Source of the DNA: a virus
Length of the DNA stretch: 64,000 nt
IMG/VR virus record: IMGVR_UViG_3300034375_003182
Coordinates: 18,756-82,755 of that record
Reading direction: 5' to 3' (one strand)
Each line of letters begins with the position of its first letter. Within the stretch, counting starts at the first letter, position 1. The position numbers and the translations under genes were made by a program. Under the pieces are notes generated by a model. The model had not been told where the DNA came from and made no database searches. It was given only the letters and a program-made list of their open reading frames with translations. Shown here piece by piece: positions 48,288-56,518 of this stretch.

Positions 48288-49226
48288 TTATAAGTTAACA
48301 GAACTAAATCCTACTGAGTTCAAATACGGGTTAAGCGCTCCCTCAAATGCTTGAGTTGAAGTAGCTGTACCATCATCAAGTGCGATATAGATTTCCATTA
48401 AGTTATCTACGCCATTGATTCCTGAAGTTGTACTTCCGTCTTTTGTAGCTACAATGTGATACATGTCATAAACATTACTTGTAACACTGTGAAGTGTTGG
48501 TTGAATTGGTAACTCAACTCTGTTGTAGTATCCAAATCCAGAACCTTGTAATTCTTCTTCAAATTCTCTGATGTAAAAACCATCACCTACACCTCTAGAA
48601 CCTGGAGTTGAATAAGTAACTGCCATTGTAGTAAGACATAAAGCTTGATCATTTTCATAAGCAAAGTCCATGTGAACTAATTCTTCTTGTATAGAACCGT
48701 CAGCTTTAGCTTCACCTTTTTTCAAACCTGTGATAGATAAAACTCCTGAAGCGTTTGATGCTGGTGTAGTTACTTTCATCCAGTGTGCTGGATCAGCGTT
48801 AATAGCATTTTTAAAAGCAACTGCAACGTCAGTTACAGAACCACTAGCTGCAATTTCTACTTCATAAGATTTAAACTCAAATGGCTCAGCGCCGTTAGTT
48901 AAGTTTATAACTTTAAGTGTATAGTTTGTAACTACTGCTGCGTTATTAGTAGTAAATGTTGCTACAGCAACTTCTGCTGCTTGAGCTACACCTGATTTAC
49001 CGCCATATGCTACAACGTTTTTTCCTTTAATCCAAGGGCTTACAATTTGCGTACCCCCTGTTCCTTGTACAAATCTGATACTATCAGAATCTGCAACTGT
49101 ATCACCAGGAGCTAAACTTACGGGCCCGTCAGATGATAATTTTTGTATATCAATGCTACCGCTTGCAGTTAAACCATTAGTAATAGTTCCTACAGCTGTA
49201 CCATCTCCAATTAATAATTGTCTCAT
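48288..49226 (-). CDS. Virion structural protein, unidentified
   Basis: This 312-aa protein opens with MRQLLIGDGTAVGTITNGL and has beta-rich repeats (NYTLKVINLTNGAEPFEFKS) and a C-terminal motif (YDMYHIVATKDGSTTSGING, VDNLMEIYIALDDG). It has no signal peptide or catalytic motif. It lies between the ring-like 387-aa gene and the decoration candidate, so it is probably an auxiliary capsid or tail protein. I recall the YDMYxIxxxKxGS...INGVDNLMEIYIA pattern from marine phage structural proteins, without an assigned function. Confidence 0.5.
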   Translation of the reverse strand: MRQLLIGDGTAVGTITNGLTASGSIDIQKLSSDGPVSLAPGDTVADSDSIRFVQGTGGTQIVSPWIKGKNVVAYGGKSGVAQAAEVAVATFTTNNAAVVTNYTLKVINLTNGAEPFEFKSYEVEIAASGSVTDVAVAFKNAINADPAHWMKVTTPASNASGVLSITGLKKGEAKADGSIQEELVHMDFAYENDQALCLTTMAVTYSTPGSRGVGDGFYIREFEEELQGSGFGYYNRVELPIQPTLHSVTSNVYDMYHIVATKDGSTTSGINGVDNLMEIYIALDDGTATSTQAFEGALNPYLNSVGFSSVNL

Positions 49227-49255
49227 TTTTTTATATTTTAGTGAGATTAATAATT

Positions 49256-50419
49256 CTATTCATTCTTTGTAACTTCTCCAATCGCTGTTTTATATCTTGG
49301 ATCAGAGATAGCTTCTAAAATGCTACTTACCGTCATAGACACAATTTCTTGATGCGTATGCTCTGGTAATTCGCAATTTACCCCCAAAGGTAAGGATATT
49401 TCTTGTGGCTTTCTGATGTACGTTATTTTTAGCGTATCTATTATAAATATATCACTAGTGTATACGTCTATAGATCTACCTCTCACTGTTGTTAATGGAG
49501 AAGTGTGCTTTGTTGTATTAAACGGGTCATCTAAAAGCTTAAATATGTCGTCTTGTTGAGAGAATCTATTTCCCTCTTGTATTCTTGCAGAAAACTCTAA
49601 TGGCTCTCTTCTTTCAGAATATGTTGTATCCATAACCTGTCCTGCTTGTTGTGCAGGTTGTGTAGCCCCTGCTACAGGATTACCTACTGCATGGCTAACA
49701 TTTCCTGCAGATAAATCATAGTTAAACCAGTCATGCTGATCTGTATCTACAATAACTACAAACTGTCCTGGAAAGTTTAGTGTTTCATATTCTTCCCAGT
49801 ATACATCAAAGCCAGGTCCTGAATTATCTAATATGTCTTGTTTTACCGCCTCTATATTTGACGGGTATGATTGTGGTGTCCAGCCTGTAGCTAGTAATGT
49901 AGCTGATGGACTCCATATTGAAGCAGATGTAGGATCTGTGCCTGTAATGTCTGCTACCATTTCTATACTTTGTACAAATGCTGTAGAATCTCCAAGCTGG
50001 TTATTAAGTACAAAATTGTTTAAATCTAATGTAAAGAACGAAATTGCTGGTGGATTAACTAAGTTGTATGATATTGTTTTACAATTATTAATCCAAAGCT
50101 TTGACATCTGATTTACCAAGTACATATAATCATTTGGTAATTGAAATGTGTCAACAAATATTCTTGTCTTTAGTTGCTCCTTAAATGATACAGGAGCTTC
50201 ATACTCGCGCACAAGCGTACGTAAGTCATCTATTCTTTTTTGGGATTCTTCAAATCCTTTTCTGTATAGGTTATTTCTACCATACTTGGTATTGATAAAC
50301 CTAAACATATTTTTGTTTAATTCAATGTCTATCTCTTCGGATAGCAAACTGTCAGCTTGGAGTGAATTAATCTTATCCACTCCTTGCTGTACAGCTATAT
50401 GCATTTCAGTTACATTCAT
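49256..50419 (-). CDS. Ring/neck structural protein, crAss-like type
   Basis: This 387-aa protein begins with helices (MHIAVQQGVDKINSLQADSL) followed by NKNMFRFINTKYGRNN and GFEESQKRIDDLRTLVREYE. I recall that signature from a conserved structural protein of crAss-like phages. A DTFQLPNDYMYLVNQMSK element follows. The C-terminal part contains beta strands (DIFIIDTLKITYIRKPQEIS), a typical head-tail connector trait. It overlaps the upstream 269-aa gene by TAATG. Confidence 0.6.
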   Translation of the reverse strand: MNVTEMHIAVQQGVDKINSLQADSLLSEEIDIELNKNMFRFINTKYGRNNLYRKGFEESQKRIDDLRTLVREYEAPVSFKEQLKTRIFVDTFQLPNDYMYLVNQMSKLWINNCKTISYNLVNPPAISFFTLDLNNFVLNNQLGDSTAFVQSIEMVADITGTDPTSASIWSPSATLLATGWTPQSYPSNIEAVKQDILDNSGPGFDVYWEEYETLNFPGQFVVIVDTDQHDWFNYDLSAGNVSHAVGNPVAGATQPAQQAGQVMDTTYSERREPLEFSARIQEGNRFSQQDDIFKLLDDPFNTTKHTSPLTTVRGRSIDVYTSDIFIIDTLKITYIRKPQEISLPLGVNCELPEHTHQEIVSMTVSSILEAISDPRYKTAIGEVTKNE

Positions 50420-51228
50420 TAAGATGCTAATGTTTTAAGTTTTGCTCTTAAAGTAGTTAATTTTCCTGAGTTCTTTTTGTCATTCAGGTGTATAACAGTG
50501 TCATCCATTGTTTCTCCTAATACCTCATCAATAAAGATAACTTGGTTACCTATCTTTCTTAGTACTCCTGCAGATACCATTGTCTCGATTTCTGCTTTCA
50601 GTTCTAAGTGCTTATCTTGACATACTTTGATAAACTTCTTAGGTGATTTTTCCTTAATATCATAGAGTAAGTTTTCTACTTGTTCTCTAGTCAAAGTTTT
50701 AGGATCAATACTTCCTAATAGTCTAAACACTCTTCGCATTTGTTTTTCATCAGTAGATACTTTGATAAATGCCTTGTCAGCATCTTTCTTAACCTGAATA
50801 TCATTATTACGCTTCATATCCTTCTTAGCCAGATCTTGAATGTAAAAACGCTTGTTTGAATCTGCGTTCATTTCTTCTTCTGTTAATGCTACGTGAGGAT
50901 GCTTCAATGCAAAATTATATTTGATAAAATCCGTAATGTCAATAGGAGATCCATCTTCTGTCTTTCCTACTTCTAGTTCTACACCTTCAAAGCCTACTGG
51001 TATGGTAAATTCCGACCAGAATTTTTTGGTGTGTTTTGGCCACTCCATGTGACCGCCATCTACATCTAACATACCATCTAAATATTTCTTCTCGTCTTGT
51101 GGACTAAAAGGTTTTAGTGGTTGTCGATTTACATACACGCTACTTAGTCTTCTAATAGCGCTTGCGTTAATTTCCTTTGGCAAATGATTATTAATCGATT
51201 TTGCTCGTAAATAAACTTTTTTACTCAT
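50419..51228 (-). CDS. Conserved late protein downstream of capsid gene, unknown function
   Basis: This 269-aa soluble, charged protein includes FWSEFTIPVGFEGVELEVG, DFIKYNFALKHPHVA and an EEEMNADSNKRFYIQDLAKK segment. These look like conserved blocks I associate with crAss-like phages, without known function. The second half is helical (KQMRRVFRLLGSIDPKTLTR). It starts 150 nt after the capsid gene, past a terminator, and is coupled to the 387-aa gene. A head-completion role is plausible. Confidence 0.5.
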   Translation of the reverse strand: MSKKVYLRAKSINNHLPKEINASAIRRLSSVYVNRQPLKPFSPQDEKKYLDGMLDVDGGHMEWPKHTKKFWSEFTIPVGFEGVELEVGKTEDGSPIDITDFIKYNFALKHPHVALTEEEMNADSNKRFYIQDLAKKDMKRNNDIQVKKDADKAFIKVSTDEKQMRRVFRLLGSIDPKTLTREQVENLLYDIKEKSPKKFIKVCQDKHLELKAEIETMVSAGVLRKIGNQVIFIDEVLGETMDDTVIHLNDKKNSGKLTTLRAKLKTLAS

Positions 51229-51290
51229 AATCTAGTACTTTTAAAGTGTTAATTAGTGGATGTAAAGTATAACTCTCCAATATTTTAATA

Positions 51291-51320
51291 GAAGAAGTGG
51301 GGGCACTAAGCCCCCACGAC
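51291..51320 (-). terminator. Hairpin terminator after the major capsid gene
   Basis: On the minus strand an 8-bp stem GTGGGGGC/GCCCCCAC (51317-51310 with 51304-51297) and a 5-nt loop are followed by a T-rich TTCTTCT stretch. It lies 60 nt past the capsid stop. The T tract is broken, so termination may be partial; it would favour high capsid mRNA relative to genes further downstream. Confidence 0.7.
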
Positions 51321-51377
51321 CTCAACCAAAAACCAATATATAGACTTGCGAATGCTCGCCTCTTTTAACTCCCTAAA

Positions 51378-52820
51378 TTAGGAAGCTACACATTGAATAT
51401 CCAACGAAGTATCAAATCTACGTAAGCAGATACCCGCTGTCTTCAACATGTGTACACTTGCACCATCAACGTCTGATGCTCTTGCGTCTGAGCCAGAGAA
51501 ACCTCTAGGAACTACAGAACCTGCAACACACCAACGCATCATCTCACGACCTTTCTTAGAGATCATTGTAAGATTAGCTTGTCCGTCATAGTTAGACTGG
51601 TCTACAAATACCATACGGTATGACTCTAATGAGTAACCAGTAACTGGGTGCTTTCCACGAGCCTGTGCAACAGGACCATGATCAAATAATGGTAATTTAA
51701 CCACATTGATTACGTGTCCATCCACATGCTCGTAAGTAGTGAAGTAACCAGTCAATCCTAAGTTACGTCCGCTACCTGTTATAAATCTATTCTCACCACC
51801 TACTTTGAAAGTGTTAGACGAGAAGTGAGACTTAAGTGCTTCATCAAATTCACGAGCTCCACCTGTACCTGTGTACAATGTAACTTGCTTTTGATTAGCA
51901 TCTGTCATTTGATAGAATAAGTCACCAATGATGTTTTTCAACTTAGTTTCAGTCATAGTTGAATAAGTATCAGTGTTTACGATCTGCTCGAATAAACCAG
52001 GACCTACAATAACAGGCTGTCCATTCTCATCTTTCATAAACGTGTTACCGTTTGCATCATAAGTTTTTTGTCCGTACCAGTAGTACATCTCACACTCTTC
52101 TTTAAAGTCAAGCATGTGCTGATACTCTTCATAATCCATCCAAAGGTTAGTAGAACCACCACCTTTAGTTGGTAAAGTAAACTCAGCTACATAATCTTTA
52201 GCATGTCCTGACATGTGGTAAGATTTACGTACTGTAGTAATTTTGTTTCTCACTTTACCTGGTGCTTGCCAGTTAGAAGCGTTACCTCTAGAGAAGTCAA
52301 CACCTACTGGAGCATATAGTTGTGCCCAAAGATCACCTGCAGTAAAACCTGAAGTTAATACTGTAGCTGCCGCTGGATTTACTAATTGTAAAGTGTATTC
52401 CCAACCAGAACCACCTACATAAGGCTTAGGTTCTGCCATAATACGTGCTAGTTCACCCGCAGAGTTTACTAATACGTAAGGAAATACAAATCGTTTATCA
52501 GGGAATACCAACGTAAAAGTTGATCCTCCTTGTCCTAAGTTAGTGCCCGCATTTGTCACAGCCAATGGACGAGTTCTCAATTTGTGGGTTGCCACACGAT
52601 ATTCATACTCTAATCTGTCGATTGATTGAACGTTACCAGCTCCTTCAGTTAAGAAAGATAATGGGAAACGCTTATCATCCTTACCAGACAAGTGTGTGAT
52701 AATCGGAGAAAGTTCAGTTGGTTTTGACAAAAGAGCATTTGCCAGACTGTTCATGTCTGTCATTTGTGAATCATTATAAAACGTCTTTTGAACGCTTATA
52801 TTTGTTCCTGTTAAGCTCAT
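51378..52820 (-). CDS. Major capsid protein, crAss-like type
   Basis: This 480-aa protein has the size of an HK97-fold capsid protein without a large extra domain. It includes SLANALLSKPTELSPIITHL, DRLEYEYRVATHKLRTRPLA, VTLYTGTGGAREFDEALKSH, SYRMVFVDQSNYDGQANLTM and a Cys-containing end. The VTLYTGxxGxxxFxEAL element is one I associate with crAss-like capsid proteins. It lies downstream of terminase, portal and an acidic scaffold candidate, and is followed by a hairpin terminator, as expected for the most abundant virion protein. Confidence 0.8.
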   Translation of the reverse strand: MSLTGTNISVQKTFYNDSQMTDMNSLANALLSKPTELSPIITHLSGKDDKRFPLSFLTEGAGNVQSIDRLEYEYRVATHKLRTRPLAVTNAGTNLGQGGSTFTLVFPDKRFVFPYVLVNSAGELARIMAEPKPYVGGSGWEYTLQLVNPAAATVLTSGFTAGDLWAQLYAPVGVDFSRGNASNWQAPGKVRNKITTVRKSYHMSGHAKDYVAEFTLPTKGGGSTNLWMDYEEYQHMLDFKEECEMYYWYGQKTYDANGNTFMKDENGQPVIVGPGLFEQIVNTDTYSTMTETKLKNIIGDLFYQMTDANQKQVTLYTGTGGAREFDEALKSHFSSNTFKVGGENRFITGSGRNLGLTGYFTTYEHVDGHVINVVKLPLFDHGPVAQARGKHPVTGYSLESYRMVFVDQSNYDGQANLTMISKKGREMMRWCVAGSVVPRGFSGSDARASDVDGASVHMLKTAGICLRRFDTSLDIQCVAS

Positions 52821-52872
52821 AATTATCTAATTTTATTTAAGTTAAGTTGCATTTTAAAATTGCCATTTTTAA

Positions 52873-53985
52873 TTAAAAGTTAAGATCTAAATCATCTAAG
52901 TCTACTTGCTTACTCTTGCGCCTTGACGCTTTTCGTGCGCTTTTAACTCGCTCTTCATTTCTAGAAATTCTATCTCTCAACGATTTAGCATTTGATGTCT
53001 TAGCTTTCTTCTCTACCAATTTTGATAAATCAAAACCTTTGTACATTAAATAATCAATCGCGAGTTTAGTTTCTATTTCTGCTCCTGCGTGATCTAAATC
53101 TCGCTGTGTCCTACCATCCTGTGACACTGGTCGAGAGAGGTATTCAAAAAATTTGTTTTTCTCTCTCTTTGGAACCGTAATGCCTGCAAACTCATCTGTT
53201 TCTTCAATAGTTTCATACACACCATTCCAAAATTCTTCTTGCTGCTCTTGTTGCTGTTGTCTTTCTGCTTTTCTCTGCTGTACTAGCTGAGCTCTACTAT
53301 TCTCTTGCATCTTAGACAGTGCGCCTTGTGCAGCTTTTGCTTTATCTAATAACTTGCCGTTATCCTGGTAATCCTCAAGCAGTTCATTTATAAACTCTTG
53401 TTCGTGACCTTTTGTGGCAAAGTAATCAGACAAAATAGCTTTTTGACTTCTTACATCGTCTTCTGCAAGCTCAACCTTACCGTAATCCAAATTAGGATCA
53501 TAAGCTTGCATAAAGTCTTGAGAGTCTCCTCCGTTAAGAACGTATTCAAGATGATCTTTAACTAATGGAAAGTTTTCAAACAGATTATCTAACTGATCTT
53601 CTGCAATTTGTTTTCCTACATCTTGAGTCATAGCTAACAAACCTTCTGTCGTATCATCATACTCTTCGTCAGTTTCATATCCCAACTGGTCTAGTATTTC
53701 AGATACTACTGTATTAGCTACAGGTTCTCTATCATCATCTTCATCCTCATCTTCATCGTAGTCTTCGTCTTCATCTTCATCCTCTTCGTTATCATACTCC
53801 TCTTCTTCCTCTACGTCTTCAGACTCTTCTAATTCTTCTGCATCCGCGTCAAGCTCTTCAGCTTCATCACTTGGGTTGTCTATTGCGAGATCGTCTGCTA
53901 CTTCTGAGCTTTCTGATCCTCCTGTAATAACATCGTCAAATGAAATATCATCCAAACCGATGCCTTCTTCTCCTGGTTCTATCAT
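52873..53985 (-). CDS. Acidic scaffold-type protein upstream of capsid gene
   Basis: This 370-aa protein has an extremely acidic N-terminal third (about 25-95, runs of EDEDEDYDEDEDEDDD) and a helical, Gln-rich coiled coil (about 220-260). A basic C-terminus (KSARKASRRKSKQVDLDDLD) closes it. Directly preceding the capsid gene, low in hydrophobics, and with a coiled coil and charged tail, it has the features of a capsid assembly scaffold. No protease or enzymatic motif is visible. A Bacteroidota-type promoter element lies just before its start. Confidence 0.55.
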   Translation of the reverse strand: MIEPGEEGIGLDDISFDDVITGGSESSEVADDLAIDNPSDEAEELDADAEELEESEDVEEEEEYDNEEDEDEDEDYDEDEDEDDDREPVANTVVSEILDQLGYETDEEYDDTTEGLLAMTQDVGKQIAEDQLDNLFENFPLVKDHLEYVLNGGDSQDFMQAYDPNLDYGKVELAEDDVRSQKAILSDYFATKGHEQEFINELLEDYQDNGKLLDKAKAAQGALSKMQENSRAQLVQQRKAERQQQQEQQEEFWNGVYETIEETDEFAGITVPKREKNKFFEYLSRPVSQDGRTQRDLDHAGAEIETKLAIDYLMYKGFDLSKLVEKKAKTSNAKSLRDRISRNEERVKSARKASRRKSKQVDLDDLDLNF

Positions 53986-54006
53986 AATCTATATATTAAT
54001 TTTTTA

Positions 54007-54037
54007 CAAAAATAGTTAATTATACAAGTAATATCAC
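54007..54037 (-). promoter_or_regulatory. Candidate promoter for scaffold and capsid genes
   Basis: On the minus strand TATTTTTG (54014-54007) matches the Bacteroidota -7 element TAnnTTTG exactly, 21 nt before the scaffold ATG. The -33 TTG is replaced by GTG at a spacing of 20 nt, so it is a weak match. An internal promoter here would boost the capsid genes. Confidence 0.35.
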
Positions 54038-54073
54038 ATACATATAAGTTTTTGGATATGTCTTTATTATATA

Positions 54074-56518
54074 TCACTTGCGTTTCTTTTTTCTAAGTTT
54101 TTTTCTGTATCCTCCATATCTATTTCCAGCAATCAGTTTGCCTTCTGGAGTTAATGCTTGCTTAATTGTGCTGACTCCTTCAATAACTTTGCCTCCGACG
54201 TTCTTTGCTGCTTCTGGCGTAGATTCAACTAAATCAGTGTCTGTAAATTTATTAAGTAGCTTAGTTCCATATTTAACCAAAGGATTTTTATCACCTAATA
54301 AAGATACAGTTCTTAAAGCTGCACTATCATAATCTTTATCATACAAATCTTTACCTATCTTAAATGTATCTTTAATCTTTGCTAGTTGAGGAACAACATC
54401 TGTTGCTTTCTTAAAAGCTTGAAGCCTGTTATCCACAGTTCCTTCACCTTTAATCTCACTTTGCGCTTGATTGGCTATAATACCATATGCTTGCGGAACC
54501 GCCATACCTTTCATTGTATTATATGTTCCTGATAATAAACTCCCTGTTTTTGATTTAGCAGTTTGCATTAAAGTTTGACCAGCAGGAGATTTACTCATAA
54601 TATTAGTAAAATCTGTTGCAGCTTTAGTTCCATACCTTTTTATAGGAGCTATTAACTTTTGGGCAGTTGGTTTTAATATATTTGTATAAGCAGATTGTGA
54701 ACCTGATCTTACTAACTGTTGACCTGCATATCCTAGCCCTAACTCTGCCCCTATAATTCCAGCGGTCGGTAACCCTAAAGTTGCTAAAGCAACCTTTTCT
54801 CTACCGCTTTGTTGAACACCTCGTATTACAGGATTAACTTCTTGTGCATATGCTGCGGATTCTAAGGTAGAAGGACCTGAGCCTCTCTCTGTTACAATCT
54901 CTACCTCTGGAAGCATTTGCATATTAAGAGTTGGTTCTCCCTTTTCATCATAAGTAGTGCTAGCTACCCTGCCCTCTTTATATGCTTTGTTATATTCTTT
55001 ACTTCCATATGTAACATAATCCATGTCATATGGAGTAACTTGGTCATTACCTCCTTCTTGAAACTTCTGTGGATATTTTGGTTTGTACCCTCCGCTCTTT
55101 CTCTTACGAAGTGCTGGTGCTACATCTTTATATTTTTCTGCAAAGTATCTTGCATCTTGCTCACGATCAAACTTAATAGCTTCATCTGTTCTAGGACCTG
55201 TGTATTGTAAACTACCACCTACATCTTGTATGTTTGGTATAGCAGACTTACCATAGCTACCCATATGATGAGTTCCTGTTCTACCATCACCAAAATCATA
55301 TGATTTATCAGTTGGCTTTATCATTCGAGATATGGCTGGGTTATTGCCAAATTCATTTTCCATGGCAATCTTTGCTTTCATCATACCCGTCATACCTTCA
55401 TTACTTGGTATAGCTCTAGGACCGTCTGTTCTACGAGGACCCCCATCTTGAAAAGTTTTAAGTCTTATTACTGCCTTTGCAGATGAGGCAAGAGCTTTGG
55501 TAGCTACACCAGCATTTTTACCAGGCTGCACAAGATCCAAAATGTCCCCTTTAGTAAGACCCATCTTTTTTCTATACTTTTTTATTCCAGAAAGGTCTTG
55601 ACCCATAAGAATTTTAAAAGCATCACCTTGTCCAAAATCTTCATTTTCAGACATTGCTTCTGTATATGGAGAGCTTAAGGTATTTATAAGTCGTGTAAAC
55701 TCTTGGACTTCTGCGTCAGTAAGCTTATCGAGTGCAGGAAGCACCTTATCCATAGCTTTGTAGACTGGAGCATTTGTCATTTCCCTACCACTCTTCCATG
55801 TATAGTCTGAGTACTCAGGAATATCTTTAAAATCTTCATAGTTATTTAGTATATCACTACCTACAAAATTTTCTTGATCAAGCCTTCTTTGATCAAAAAG
55901 ATAACTCAATCTTTTGGCTTGTAGTTGCTCAAATTCTTCTTCACTTAGAGGTTTTACGTACTCTAATTTGGCTGCTTTATCTGAATACTGCTGATAGGTT
56001 TCGTTTTGAATTTCTTCAAGATCAGATTTAAACACTAGTTTGCCATCAAACTCAACATAATTTTGCATCTCATGTGGCTTTATGTTAGGAATAAATTCAT
56101 AAGAATCTTTTACTACATCAAGATTTTTAAAAGCGTCAAAAGTTCTTTCAGATATTACTGGCTTGTCATCATAACCTGTAGGTTGCTTAGGATTAGGATC
56201 TTTAGTACCACCCTTTTCCATCTTCTGTATAAGCATACCTTCTGCTGGTCCTGATGGTAAGTTTCTCAGGCCAGGAGGTGCACTTTGATAAGATTGTACT
56301 AAGTGTCCTTGATTATCTTGCACAGGAGGTCGTGCGCTTGCAGGGTTTATTTGTGGAGGGGATGCTGGGGGTACAGGCATTTCAGGCATCTGCTGCTGCA
56401 TAGCTACACCTTCAGGACCTTGCGGTTGCTGTTGAGGTTGTAGAATTTCAGCAAGACTGCCTTTATAATTTGACTTGATGGCCTCTTTCAAGACCTGCAT
56501 CTGCTCCTCGTTCGTCAT
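54074..56518 (-). CDS. Large internal-type protein between portal and scaffold genes
   Basis: This 814-aa protein has a Pro/Gln-rich disordered N-terminus (about 24-75), a helical charged region, and a module near 425-490 (THHMGSYGKSAIPNIQDVGG, then IKFDREQDARYFAEKYKDVA) of a kind I recall from internal virion proteins of several phages. An Ala/Gly-rich hydrophobic region (LGLPTAGIIGAELGLGYAGQ, about 590-610) and a strongly basic end (RKKLRKKKRK) follow. The hydrophobic and basic parts suggest a packaged, ejected protein rather than a protease. It is coupled to the portal gene by TAATG. Confidence 0.45.
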   Translation of the reverse strand: MTNEEQMQVLKEAIKSNYKGSLAEILQPQQQPQGPEGVAMQQQMPEMPVPPASPPQINPASARPPVQDNQGHLVQSYQSAPPGLRNLPSGPAEGMLIQKMEKGGTKDPNPKQPTGYDDKPVISERTFDAFKNLDVVKDSYEFIPNIKPHEMQNYVEFDGKLVFKSDLEEIQNETYQQYSDKAAKLEYVKPLSEEEFEQLQAKRLSYLFDQRRLDQENFVGSDILNNYEDFKDIPEYSDYTWKSGREMTNAPVYKAMDKVLPALDKLTDAEVQEFTRLINTLSSPYTEAMSENEDFGQGDAFKILMGQDLSGIKKYRKKMGLTKGDILDLVQPGKNAGVATKALASSAKAVIRLKTFQDGGPRRTDGPRAIPSNEGMTGMMKAKIAMENEFGNNPAISRMIKPTDKSYDFGDGRTGTHHMGSYGKSAIPNIQDVGGSLQYTGPRTDEAIKFDREQDARYFAEKYKDVAPALRKRKSGGYKPKYPQKFQEGGNDQVTPYDMDYVTYGSKEYNKAYKEGRVASTTYDEKGEPTLNMQMLPEVEIVTERGSGPSTLESAAYAQEVNPVIRGVQQSGREKVALATLGLPTAGIIGAELGLGYAGQQLVRSGSQSAYTNILKPTAQKLIAPIKRYGTKAATDFTNIMSKSPAGQTLMQTAKSKTGSLLSGTYNTMKGMAVPQAYGIIANQAQSEIKGEGTVDNRLQAFKKATDVVPQLAKIKDTFKIGKDLYDKDYDSAALRTVSLLGDKNPLVKYGTKLLNKFTDTDLVESTPEAAKNVGGKVIEGVSTIKQALTPEGKLIAGNRYGGYRKKLRKKKRK

